From Crotophaga sulcirostris (lineage: Eukaryota > Chordata > Aves > Cuculiformes > Crotophagidae): a stretch of DNA of 64,000 bases. Positions 12,952 to 25,280 of the stretch are shown piece by piece (position 1 is the stretch's first letter; each line of letters begins with the position of its first letter). Location of the stretch: the NCBI GenBank assembly GCA_013397455.1, contig VYZB01000190.1, forward strand, positions 309,993-373,992, read 5' to 3'. The notes beneath the pieces were generated by a model. That model was given only the letters and a program-made list of their open reading frames with translations, was not told where the DNA came from and made no database searches. A program made the position numbers and the translations under genes.

Positions 12952-13350
12952 GAGAAACTATGGTTGAGAATGTGTTTTATTCTCAAATCAAATATGTGAA
13001 TAACTATTAGCAATGCACAGCAAATCTGAATGAACTCAAGAAATATAGATTCATAAAGTATTTTTGTGCGTGATGCCAGTGGCTATAGAGCAGAGAGGGG
13101 AAAAGAGCTCCGATAAGGAATAAATTGTGTTGAGAAGCTAGAGTAAGGTAAATTTAAACAACAGTAGGAACAAACAATGTAATGAAAGAGTTCTGTGGCA
13201 CTGGTAATGCAAACAATAGCTGTGTAGTGGCTTGTTACAATCATCCACATGGCTGTTTAGAGTATTATAGAACAACCAGGCTGTAAAATGAACAGGCGAC
13301 AGTTGGAAAGTCTTAAACATTTTGCACTCGTGGGTCATGTACTATTCAGC

Positions 13351-13431
13351 CTTGTACCAGTATAAATTTGGGAGTAATGCCATTAAAATCAATGGTTTCA
13401 CAGTGGTTTAACAGGGAAGGATCTGGCCTGT
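13351..13431. repeat. Ancient reptile/bird interspersed repeat
   Basis: The order CTTGTACCAGTATAAATTTGG, GGAGTAATGCCATT, AATGGTTTCACAGTGG and GATCTGGCC follows a common inverted-repeat element of turtle, crocodile and bird genomes. In that element 'GGAGTAACTCCATT' and 'AATGGAGTTAC' flank a short loop and the end reads 'AATCTGGCC'. The internal hairpin CCATT-AAAATC-AATGG is still present. The assignment is from memory of the pattern; the Repbase name is not given. Confidence 0.48.
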
Positions 13432-13779
13432 TTGTAGAGCATTATCCAATTTTTCATTTTACAAACTGCTAACTCCAGCTCATAGAGTTAATGTTTTTCC
13501 TAAGCCCCTAACGCATTTTTTTGTTTTGTTTCGAAAACTGAATTACTTTCAAGTCTTTTTGTATTCTACATTGCTTTATTTTGTGGTTTTGTTCTCAAGG
13601 GCATCAACCAGTGATTATATACTGTTCCATCCTGCAAAAAAAACCCATGGTGTACGGCAAAACATGAATATTAGCTTTAAACAATTTAATGTTGTTTGTC
13701 TTTGCTTTGAAATTCAATAATGCCATCAGCCCATAAGACCTTTTAGAGCAGAGTATTTCACACAGTGAAAGCTGCTTTC

Positions 13780-14010
13780 TACTACAAAAGCACAGCAGCT
13801 GTGGCTCCTGCAGATACTCTTAAAGACAGATATAATAAAACACTGGGAGGGAGTAGGTCGACACAGGAGCATGAAATGGACGAGATGAAGCCCTTTGTCA
13901 CAATCAAATAGGCTGTAAAGTTACTATAGTAACATACAGTATTAAGCTCCAGGTGGATTGACTTAATGTTGACTAAACAAAAAGAGGTTAACGAAAACCA
14001 AACCAATTAT
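13780..14010. promoter_or_regulatory. Possible conserved regulatory element with X-box-like palindrome
   Basis: The sequence is balanced in composition and free of repeats. At 13920-13933 it has the perfect 14-bp palindrome GTTACTATAGTAAC, which resembles the inverted-repeat X-box bound by RFX factors (GTTRCCATGGYAAC), though the central bases differ. Nearby are TAGGTCGACAC and GGTTAACG. The function is inferred from texture only. Confidence 0.25.
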
Positions 14011-16994
14011 TATTACACTCTACCAAATGTTTGCCAGGATGCTGCTATTTTGATTTAGCCAAGCTGCACAAAATGCGATGTGGGTTGCGTATTGAGAAAA
14101 TCTATGAGACAAAAACAAATTCAAAGTTGTAAGAAGGAAGTGGACCATTTTACTGTGCCTGTGGCAGATACTGTAGCAAAATTCAGGCAAAAGACCATGA
14201 CAGAATTAGAATGTGTCATATGCTTCCACTTTTTTTTTCTTGCCTCCAGGGTTCCCCACTTACCCAGTGTAAGAAGTGTGGAGAAGGAGGGGATGTTGAA
14301 AACCATACTGACCTACTCAGCTAAATGGATGATGGGTGGAAAACATATATAAATTTAGAGAATTTTTTAACTGTCCTGGCAAAAACTAGCCTTTGCCTCT
14401 AATAAACTACCAGTAGATATTCCTCAATTACAAACTATATCTTGAACATGGGACAGGAATTCGTCCTGCCTTCAGTGTTTATTTCTAATTATATTCTTTA
14501 CTGCAGAGAGAACATGCCTCACAATGTATGAATGCGATGCTTCTGGCTGCTTCTTATTTCCTCTCTGTTAGCTATGTCTCAAGGAAAGCACTTTGCCCTG
14601 TAGATAAATCCCATAGTGGCAGAAAGGCATGTCTTAGCTTCAGTGACCATTTATTTCATTCTGTTTCAGTCTGGGAATTCAAAAATCTGAGGATTTAAGT
14701 GAAATTCATACTTTTATTCTGAAACTTCTGATGCTGTCAGAATTCACACCTTCTATCAGAACTGTAATCTCATGTGTCTCTGGTATAGTTAGTGAACTCC
14801 AAGCTGCTGCCCTATAAATCTTTAAAGGTTGCTATTCAAAGAGGGAAAGAGATTGTAATCATTCAAAATGAACAAAACAGAGTGGGTCTTACTCTGATAA
14901 AATATATTGGGTACAAAGCAGAAACCCACTTGGACCGTCACTGGAAAACTGTCAAAAACCTCTCATCTATGCCATAAACTTAGTCTCAACAAGGCTTGAA
15001 TTAATACCACACTGTCAAGAAGAAAAGAAAATGTGCTAATTGCATTCAGGACATGAAGTTTAGCCTTGGCCAGTAAAGAAAAAGGACAAAAAAGGTTTTA
15101 ATTGTCAAAAGCATGAGATGACTTTAAGCTGTATTTGTGGATGTGGTTCAAGGACGGCTTTTGGGAAATACAATATATGAAGGGTGAAAGGAGGAAATAA
15201 CTGCAGATCTAATTTGAGGAATTACTTGTGCTTATTACAGCCTCTTGGCTGATAATACAGCAACCAACAACGCAGTATCTATTGAAAGATAATGGAAGGA
15301 TTAAGCATCTAGCCAGAGCCTAGTGGCAAAAAAAGCAACGGTTACTCATTTCAAGAATTTCTTCCTATAACTTGGCAGAAATGTAATGTGGCTGCATGCC
15401 AGGAAATGTGGTAAGGTGTGGTCAGAAGAACGATAATCAAGCTGAGAGGCAGTGTTGAGGGCTTCAGCGGGAACAAATATCATCACTTGAAGATGTACCA
15501 AGTACACCTGTTCAAATCTATTAGAGAAAGGTTTCCATTTGGATTAGATTTGTAGAAATGCCTGGCACAAGGTGAAACCATTAGAATGACACCACTAGAA
15601 CCTGGTCAGCTTTCACAAAGGTAGACGAATTCTGGGTACTCAGAAAAAAAAAATGCGTGTAATGAGCATACATTAAAAAGTCCAAGTCTTCCAGTTCCTC
15701 TGGAGTAGTCTCTCATTAACTGCTATGACATGTCACAAACAATTCTGTATCTTTCATGACCTCTGGAGGACAAGATATTTGAGGAGTTCCTTGTGATTAT
15801 TTGAGATATCTCTGCTAAGTTGGTCTGCTAGAATGTCCTGAAGAACTGAAGTTAAGCAAAGGGGATACCAGAAAATATCCTCACTTGCTTGAACCTGCTT
15901 GTAAGTATTTTTGAAACTGCATACCTGATTCTGACATGTCATCTGTCTTCTAACCCTAAGTGGGACCTCAGACTGCTACCACTAACAGGATTACCTGTAT
16001 CTTTGTCTTTGGTTTAACAGATTTGGCTTCAGCTATTGAAAAAGAGCATCCAAAAAAACTATAACCTGCAATTCATAAAGCTGATATAGGCACTGGAGAC
16101 CCTGTAAAGATCTAGCTCATGAACACAAGCAGGAAGAACAGAAGGACAGGGAAGGCCCACCTCAACTCCTTGTGTCCTGGCACACAAGGACAGTCTTGCC
16201 CAGCCAGGGCAAGCTGTTCACAAGGCACAAGCACAGGTCTGGCTGCTTTAGGTGTCGATTGCCTGAACACAGGCAAAAGTGAAATCTATATGGAAAATGC
16301 ATTGGGCTAAAAAAGATCCACATGCGTGTGTGAATTGTAGAAAAGATTTTATTTAAGAGTTCATATAGGAAACAAGTGTATTATTCCTTCTTATATGTTT
16401 TTACAATAAGGATATGTGCCAACATTTGGATATAATACGTGGGAAATGAGATACATATATAGTTAGGTGTCTAGCCAGGGTTTTCCAGAATACTGTCTCA
16501 TGGCCACCTAAATATGTAGCAGTGCTCAAAGAGAGGATGGTATAGCATACTCGGTAAATACTGCAGTTTTTGTACTGCTTCAGATCTTTGTTCTTCACAG
16601 TTGATGTTAATATGTTGCTCTGAACACTGGATATTCTGCCTCCTTTGCTTGTGGAGTCCCAGGCAAGTCTGCGCTGTCAATTCTTGGTTTACAGTTCTCT
16701 GCAGGGAGCCATAGGCATGGGGAACCGGTGCAGCTGGGGCTTGTCTCTAAGGAGAGGGTACACAGCAAAGCTCTTGGGCAGATGGGGTCCCCCTGCTTTG
16801 GCCCTAGTTACTCGCATGAGCAGGAGTCCAACAGACGCCTACTTCTTTCCCTGAAAGCCTCTTTTACCTTCTTGTGTCACACCAATGGGCTGACAGGATG
16901 GAAAGGCTTCCTCGACTCCTCCCACTCAGCTGAAGGAAATAACATTTGTGTTTCACTGGGCTGAGCAGCAGCTGGAAGCCCACCACATTTTAAG
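14011..16994. other. Non-coding stretch
   Basis: No gene or dated repeat recognised. The segment 16700-16980 has somewhat higher G+C and open frames in several phases, including CCCTAGTTACTCGCATGAGC, which faintly resembles another reptile/bird inverted repeat. The match is not strong enough to annotate separately. Confidence 0.5.
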
Positions 16995-17011
16995 TGTGTG
17001 TGTGTGTGTGG
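16995..17011 (+). repeat. (GT)n microsatellite
   Basis: About 17 bp of alternating GT. Confidence 0.95.
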
Positions 17012-17299
17012 CCTACCACTGGGGTGATGCCCTCTACGTAATTTTAGCCCTCCCCCCATCTTAGAAACTTCTTTCAGAAGATTCTACTTGTGTTCTCTGC
17101 TCATCTTCTCCAGTATTGAGGTGGTCTCTGTATGTGGTTGCTTATTAAGCAGGAAGGCTTATTTAAAATGTAATTTCAACCTAAAGGTACTGAATTTTCG
17201 GAACAGTTAAAATGCTTGTTTATTGCTTTTGAACTCAAGGAACTCGTGTTGCTACATGGGCCTTGCTTGAGAGTCATTGTAAATTAAGAGACAGTTTGA

Positions 17300-17450
17300 A
17301 TTATAATCCTGATCCAAATACTACTACTTCTGTGACTTTGGGCATGCCACTTAACCCCTCTGAGCCTTATTTTCCCTGTTATCTGAGACTAATGGTATTT
17401 TACCTGTCTCAGACCACAAGGGAGCTATGAGGCTTAATTAATGTTTGCAA
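17300..17450 (+). repeat. MIR SINE, sense orientation
   Basis: The segment follows the MIR consensus in order: TTCTGTGACTTTGGGC, ATGCCACTTAACCCCTCTGA, GCCTTATTTTCCCTG, TTATCTGAGACTAATGG, TTTTACCTGTCTCAGA, then GAGCTATGAGGCTTAATTAATG, which corresponds to the MIR 3' part (GTTGTGAGGATTAAATGAG...). It is about 150 bp, includes the core and is clearly diverged. MIR in a bird is a relic from before the mammal-bird split. Confidence 0.82.
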
Positions 17451-19181
17451 ACTGGGTTGTTGCATAGCATAATTAAATAGCGTTTCCAAAGTTTAAAGAA
17501 GTAGAAAGTATTAAGACCCATCAGCAGTAAAGATGAGACAAGGAGTGAGAATGTCCTGATTCCCAGGACAGTGCTTAATTCTTTCAACCATATGGCTTTG
17601 GAAATAAAAAGCAACACCAAATTGTCTTCAAGAACCTTTTTCAAAGTTCAAAAATATGAATTTTAAAGCAAAGGTGGCTATTCACAACTTTAAAAAACAT
17701 CCAAACAGAAATATTATTTTGATTCTTGTATAATCATTTCCTTCTTGTTTAGTTGCATGAAATTGTCCCACATTTTCATATGTTATTGCGCTTCCAGCCA
17801 AGAAATTTCTGTTAAAAACAATCTTTCACAGCCACAAGTCTACTCAGTTATAACATTTTTAATGAGACACATTTATTTTCCCTTTTAAAATTTAATGGCT
17901 CCGTTCCAATTTATTTTACAGTATTCAGGCTGCTATCTTGGACAAAGTAGAAATGGGAGATATGTCCAGCGGTTTCACAGGGTCAGACCTATCAGATATC
18001 TCCTGTCCTATCATTGCTGTGCATAACTCCCACATATTACTTACTCTAGAGCTATTTTAGCTATAAAGCAGAAACATATCAAAAAAGTACAGAGGTTACT
18101 GTGGAACTATACCTTATTTTAGATAAATGTGAAAGGAAGTACTGATAAAATCAAAGTATAGTTGGATGAAGAGTGGCATTTTGCTCACTTAACTGTGTCT
18201 CTTCATGTCCCAGATCAGAAAAAAAAGCAATTTGAGAGACAGTTTAGCCATGTGTATATTATATTGCTTGGTTTTGGTTAAAAACAATAGGATTCTTTTC
18301 AGTTTAAACCAGTTGGATTTTCAGTTAACATTTTCACTTTTGCGTGGACTTTCAAAAAAGAATGAAAACCCCAGAATAAACATTAATTTAATTTAATTCC
18401 CTTCCATTTTTGTGCATGTTAAAAGAAAAGGCGTTTTGAAGAAAATGTTCAGGAAGATTTTTGTGATATGGATGACATAAAAAGGTATGATATCAGTCTT
18501 CTAGCATTAAGGCTTACTTTAGCAAATGTATGATGCAACTTAAGTTTATTTATTTGATTTAAAAATGATAATTTGATTTCAAGCACAGTTGGAGGGCTAT
18601 TGGGATGATGGGCTGTTTCAAATTCCTGGAAGACAGCAATAAAAGTTCTAAAAAAAGTTTTAAAAATTTGGATTTGTTTTCTTAAAATAAAAGCTTTAGG
18701 TTTTTTACAATAGACATAAAATACACTAAAATGGGTACCTGGACCCTAACGGAACCTGGGACTTGACCACCCATCTCATAATAAATCATAATATCTCTAG
18801 TATCTCAGTTAAAAGATTTTATAAATCCAGTTAAAATCTCTTTTAGGAACTCATAGTTTTATAGCATCACTGCAAAACTTAATTGCCTCTGTGAAATATG
18901 TTCTGTTAGGAGTAGGGTATTTGAAAAACATTATTTTGCACAATTGTGTTCCTCTTCCTCACCAAATCTTGTCAGAAAAAGACAGATAAGAATACCTCTG
19001 CCTCTTGCTACTATGAAAAGCAATTAGTATCTAATAAGCCTACTAAATCACAAAAAGGAGATGTTACTTTTGGGTCTGCTGATGAGCAGGCAGTGAATGG
19101 AGGCAGGTGGGACCAAAACTGGGACCTCAAATCAGTCAAAAAAACAGCAGTTATTTACAACCAGCTAAAAAGATCTGGGGG
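17451..19181. other. AT-rich non-coding stretch
   Basis: No gene or repeat family recognised. Frames are short and of random-looking composition. Confidence 0.6.
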
Positions 19182-19194
19182 GTGTGTGTGTGTG
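19182..19194 (+). repeat. Short (GT)n tract
   Basis: Thirteen bases of alternating GT following a run of six G. Confidence 0.85.
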
Positions 19195-20062
19195 AGTAGT
19201 TAACAATGCAGAATATTAAGGGAGGCAAAAGTTCATTTTCCGCTATGGTCCTGAAACAAAAGAGTTAAATGTTCCCCCTAACACAGTCTGAACTGCAAGT
19301 CCATAAGTCATTTAGAAAAAGAAGGTGAACGTCCTGGGCTGCTAGTGCCAGTACTCTCTCAAGTGTAAGGTGAATACTCACTACACATGCATGGTCCTGA
19401 AAAGGAAGGAAATATTTCAACAGCTCACAGGAGCCTCTTGTTGTATCGGCCTAGGAGTTTCTTCTACCATTTTTGCTACAGCTGGCAATGAAAACAGATT
19501 TTTAAAAGAGAAATTTTTCAGATTGCAAGTCAAATAGTGTTCATATGACCACATGAAAGTACTTCACTTCTATAACATATTAGAGTCTGTCACAGCACGA
19601 TGGAAGATGCAAAGCAGGCTGAAAGATGCAGCCGTGCAACACATCCTCATGTTCTGCACACTAGAGAGTTGCACGCAGCAATAGTGCCTGATTACTGTAC
19701 ACTAAAATTTTACATTTCTAAAAAGTCCCTGCCAGCAAGGCAACCTATCCTTTTGTGAGGATAAGTGAAGGCAGCATGTGACAAAGGAGATGCAAACTAT
19801 TTGTCCTTGTGGAGACTCTGCCTTTGTTCCTTTTCATCTTGGATTATCTCTTAATCTAAACTAAACGCCTTTCAGATTGTGTATATGACTCTCTTCAGGA
19901 TTGCAAGGATGTGTGTATGTGGGCTGAAAAGGCAAGGAGAGTGTTTGGTTAAGAAAAATCCTGGAGTGTTCAAAAATGCTAAAACCTGGAATGTATTCCC
20001 AGGATTTCTTTGCCACCTCTAGTGAAAGATTTATTAGGACTGTGTTTATATTTATACATGTG

Positions 20063-20080
20063 TACATACATACATACATA
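20063..20080 (+). repeat. (TACA)n microsatellite
   Basis: Four and a half TACA units. Confidence 0.9.
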
Positions 20081-21754
20081 AACAAACCTCTAGACCGTAC
20101 GTACTGACTTAATAATTACCTAAAAAAGTAATTGGCTCCTAGACTGCCAGATCAGTTTAAAAAAAGAAAAAGGGGAAAAAAACCTACCTCTAGCAAAATC
20201 ACTGCATATAGATCTAAGACAACATCAACAAATTTTCATTTCACTGGGATTTTATTTCACTCTTGTAGGCTTAATATCTCACTGCATGAACAAAAAATAT
20301 CACACAGAAAGGGCTTCAGGCTTGCTACATCCAAAATGATTCAACCTTCTGAGTACTATCAATATCATCCCTATACCCACATGGTTAGCACTTTCTAATA
20401 CATTTGCTGAAAACCATTAATAAAGCAACATTTTTAGTCTAGTTCTTAACCATGTGTCACACTGAAATAGGTTCATGTAAATCTGTGAACTGCGCGACAA
20501 TGATCAAATTAACAGTCATTTCAGGAAAAATGCCCCTCAGGCTGAAAAATAATTAGTAGTCTCTCACTCTATCTTTTCCTACTAATAAAAATCATGCTAT
20601 TATTGTTAACTGTGTTAATAAAACACCTTCCATGACCCTGAGGTAGCTCTATGTAAAATATAAGGACTATTCTATTGTGCAGATGCACACATGTTTTATT
20701 GAACAATTCTATTTAGCTTCTCATCTGGCAACAGCATTGCTTCCACGAGAGCTTTTGTCAGAATGATGCAACGCACAAGCTTTCTTCTTCCTGTGCAATT
20801 CATCTTGCTGAGGTAAACCCAAAATTTTAAAAACTCCACAGTCTTCTGTGCATAATGATCACTGCATAGTGCAGTAGCACAATGCTTTTTCCCTTTGAGA
20901 ACAACTCAGAATCAGAGAATTCGTGTTAACAGGTATATTCTTGCTTTACAGTATTCAGAGTGGCTCAGACACGTAGCAGAACACATGCATATTCTTATAG
21001 AAAGTTTGCTCTCAGAATTTTAGTTCAGTCTGAAAAACAATTTACTGTGTGCCATATTGCCAAAGCCACCTATTTAAGTATTTACCTTATTATCATCTGT
21101 GTCTACATTTAATTCTCTATCAGTGTGGCAGATGAGCACAGCATAACAGAAAATTGCCAAGTTTATGAATACACAGTAAACATGCTGCCCATGGTCAGAT
21201 TCCTGTCCTGCCATAGCTATGGCATAGCTATGTGTAAAAGTGGTGGAAATATCCCACTTTAACTGAGTGGCAGAAGTGTGCCAAACCGTAGAGCAGTGTC
21301 AAACCATTCCCTTATGCAGTAATGTATTTGAGGGGCCATATCCCAGGTCCTATTTTTGTTCAGTTTAACTGGTTGTGGAAACTATATAAACACAGAGATA
21401 GGGGGACAGGGCTTGTTTGAGTTTCAGGTTCATGAATAATATACAAACATTTGGGATTAATTTACAGTAGCAAGCAAATAACAAGAGCTTTCCAAAATGG
21501 CTCCCAAGAGCACTTCGAAGGAAAGTACTCCCACTAATCTGCACTAATATGAAAGTCAGAATGAGGTTCTTCTGTAAACATCTTTCTGAAAGCATTTTGT
21601 GAGTAAGTGATCAGAAGTGACAGTACATTCTGGCGGCTAAATAAAAGGGCTGACAGCCTAGAAATACCTACTGAGGGCAGCAGAAAGAGTGTTACCAGTT
21701 TGGCAGTATTGGTAGCAGATCTTTGCTTCCTTAGAATGCTGCAAGGTCTACTCC
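20081..21754. other. AT-rich non-coding stretch
   Basis: No gene or repeat family recognised. Confidence 0.6.
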
Positions 21755-21810
21755 TTGTGTGTGTGTCTGTGTGCAGGTGCATGCATGTGCACACAGGTAC
21801 ACATGTGTGG
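21755..21810 (+). repeat. Alternating purine-pyrimidine TG/CA tract
   Basis: An imperfect 56-bp run of TG, then TGCATGCATGTGCACAC, then CACATGTGTGG. It is almost entirely alternating purine-pyrimidine and partly self-complementary, as in a decayed TG microsatellite and in Z-DNA-prone sequence. Confidence 0.75.
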
Positions 21811-24800
21811 GAATATATGGCCATGTTCATTGTGACACAGCCCAGCTGTCAGCCAGCACAACAATTTAGTCAGGTCCTAATTCCCCTTTTGAAGGGATGG
21901 AGCTAATGCTGTGGTCAAAGTTACATGTTGCCGGGAGGACATGCTAGGCTCAAGTCTACTGCATCATCAACCTGTGTATGTAAGTCCTCTGCTTTCCCCC
22001 GTATACATTTTCCATGATGATGATAGAAACTCGCATGATCTACCCTTCCCTCAGCTTCCGCATCAATATTAAAAGTAATTTTCCTAATTGCATCTTTGAA
22101 TTGTTGTAATGCAGCAATTTTTGAGAAAAAACAGCTGTTTTGTAAATTCCTATTTTTTATGGGAGTTCTTAAAGAGTGCATGAATTCCTCATATTTTAGA
22201 GAATTATATTTCATATAATCATGTCTATTTAGTATTGTCTTGTGACAAAGGAGGAAAAAAGGATTGCAAATAGGTATCAGGAACTAGATAGATTTTTGTG
22301 GTATTTCTCTAATGTAGGCTCCTTGCACAAGAATCAAATCTTGTCCAAATTACTTTTGTGATATTTAGATGCTATAAATAACATGATGGAAAAGGGATTG
22401 ATCTCTTTCTCTTTTACATGAGTATATACTGTAACCAAAAGGCCAATATATTATCAAACCCACCTTTTCTTCTCTTTCAGAGACCAAGAATTCTCTCAAT
22501 GCCTTTCGTTTACAGGAAAGTTTCTGAGGCTACTACACTTCTGCCCTTCAGAAATGACAGCATCAAATATTCAGATGTCCGTGAGAATTCGTCTCTCCCA
22601 TAACCTCTCACAGCTTGTTAGTATAGTGTTTTGGTTTTCCTTGGCCTAATTGTTCAGAATTAGACTTCTGTAATAATAAGAAATACACATATTCCTGTGA
22701 TAAAGCTAAGAACACTTCAGGCTCTGTTCCAGAAATAGGATTGAAAGTAATTTCCCTCTCTCAAACATTATCATAAAACAAATGATAGTAAACAGTAGGT
22801 AACAGGTAAATGATGATGGGGGAGGTCAATGATAATATCAATTTAAAGACTACAACTTGCTAAAAATTAGGATGACGCACACGTGAAGAAAACCAAATTT
22901 AATGAAAAGAAGGGAACAAATTAATTTCCACATCCATGTTTAGACATCTACTCTTCTGTAATGGGATAAGAACCTGCAGTTTCCATGAGTGGCAATGGAA
23001 ATTCTTATAGACAAGTTCCACACTTCGAAGGGTGATGTCTTGAGCTATTGACCCTACATATTTCGACACAGTTACAGACTAAAGGGCTGGGATTTGCTTA
23101 GGAAAGGTGACTTGTTTTGTAGTTATAGTTCAGGCCACAAACAAGAAGGCTGGATGGCTTCTGAATGCCAGTTTTCAGTCATTAGCAGGACATTTAGGAA
23201 TTAAAAGAAAGTCTGCAATATTGCACTGCTACTACTTTTTTTTTTTTTTCCACGGCTCGCAGACTGTACTTTGTCACATTTCCTTATGAACTTGAAATGT
23301 TTGCTCTAAGGACTCTTCTTAATTTTATTTGAGTTTAGCACAATAGGACGGGACCTCCTAGTGAGGATTTTCGGAAAATCTGGTGAAGAGATTAATGGAG
23401 ATGTTACCAGGAAAGAAACTATGCTCAGCCCCTATTTTTGAGCGATGCCCAGCTAGGCCTGCTGATTCCAAGTAGCCACTGAAACTGGCTTTGACTAAAA
23501 GAGATAACTGTCGTTATTTTTTCTAGCCCTCCAAGCTCACTCAATTGATGAACATATACACAAAATCTTCCTGCTGTGAGATCTCATGCGGGTGTGGACT
23601 CAACAGGTATTGTTAATCGATGCGGTTTCTTTGCATTCAATGAAACTATGAAAATTTGCACTGGAATTCTGCTTCATATTTAGGTTTTCCTTGTTAGTGG
23701 CTGGTCTGTAAACTGAAGGACTAACCTACCTTGCCCATGCATCATCACATGCATACTTTGCTATACGATAGAAATCTAGGGTTTTTTAATCAATCCAATG
23801 TTAGGATGCACTTCAGATATCCTCCAGAAAAACAGCTGCATTTTGCCTTTGATTTACCATAGTATACAACAAATAGTTAAAATCAATTACTCTCAAGGAA
23901 AAAGTCAGCTTGTAAAATGTTAATTACAAAAGTAATATTAGTGAAATTTTGTACCATCTGCATGTTGGGTAGGTCTGAACTTGACCCTGTATTTCTATGT
24001 GCAGAATGGACTTTTCATTTACTTGGAATATGGAGGAAGGGAGATGTTGTAAATGAAAATGTAACAACACAAGGATGAAAGAAAAGAGGTGCAACAGCTA
24101 GCAAAATTCAGCTAACAGGCCACATACATAAGCTGGATCTCCCCTCACCATGCAGAGAGGCCTTCTTTTACCAGCACTGACACAGCAGATCAACTGACAT
24201 TAGTACTGACTTTTCAAAATGATAGGAGTAAATTTTTAATTTTAAAATAACATTTCCAGTGCACCAAAAATACAAGAGATGTCTTTAAATATCAATGCTG
24301 CAAAGAAAGTCTTTTGATACATTTCTTATTTTTACTATGTTGGGCAAATGTCTTGGACGTAGAGCCCTTTGAAAAGAAAAGCAAGAAGACAATCACGAAC
24401 ATGTAATCTAAAGGCAGAAATTAACAGATGTTAAGAAAATTACCTGAGAACTGCTTTCTACTCCGTCATAGATAGTATTTTAGAGCCACCAGAAAATAGT
24501 GACACAAGGCATGTGTTGCAAACTCACCTCTTATTCTGTAGTCATTTGAAGTTTTGTAACAGCTTTAGAAGACTTAGCAACTTCTAAGTTTAGTCTCATT
24601 GAGAGCAATGGGACCAGTGTAGAGTTAGCAACTTTCAAGAAATCCAAGTTGCATCACTACCAATAAACATGGCCCTGTAATAGTACACTGAATTCATTCT
24701 CCCACAAAGTAGCTCATTGATTTTCACAACAGCTTGATGGATGCTGCTTTTTTGATTAAGGAGGAAAGTGTGAAGAACACTGCCTACGACAAGGCTGTTG

Positions 24801-25194
24801 GGACAGACCTCAAAAGTTAATACTCACTCATAAGAGCGCTGAGTGTATTTGAATGGTTAGGTCCCATTTCTCTATGATAACTAAACACTTAAGAATTTGA
24901 AATCATGCTGTTTTTCTCTTTTCCCAATGTCCTATCTAGACATTTTGATTTGAAGTGTTTTCATTTACAGAGCAGTCTTATAGGAAACCACAGGTACTGT
25001 GCATAGAGTGTGCCGACTGGTGCAGACAGAACTAAAAAGATGAAATGGGGAAATAATAGCTTTGAAATGAGATCATTGTGCAGAAGAAAGGCAAGCTTAA
25101 CAAGTCGCTATATGCCAGTAAGGACTGAGAACCTAAAATCTAGTGAATTATCTTTTAGGACAAGAGAACTAAAAGAACATCATGAATAGGTGAT
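21811..25194. other. AT-rich non-coding stretch
   Basis: No gene recognised. It contains a 14-base T run at 23236-23249. The text TCTCATTGAGAGCAATGGGAC at about 24595-24615 weakly recalls an old reptile/bird inverted repeat but is too short to call. Confidence 0.55.
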
Positions 25195-25280
25195 GAGGTG
25201 GTGTTAGTGTTGGCTTATAGGTTGGACTTGATGATCTTGGAGGTCTCTTCCAACCTGGTTATACTGTGAAACTGTGTGAA
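25195..25280 (+). mobile_element. CR1 LINE, 3'-end fragment
   Basis: GGTTGGACTTGATGATCTTG followed by GAGGTCTCTTCCAACCTGGT is the conserved sense-strand 3' end of CR1. It runs into a decayed terminal repeat (ATACTGTGAAACTGTG). Under 90 bp remain. It belongs to a different subfamily from the copies at 3.9 and 49.4 kb, whose 3' ends read differently. No coding capacity. Confidence 0.88.

Noticed and set aside
24720..24780. Possible MIR core (ATTTTCACAACAGC ... AAGGAGGAAAGTG)
   Set aside because: Only scattered words match and the key conserved phrases are missing.
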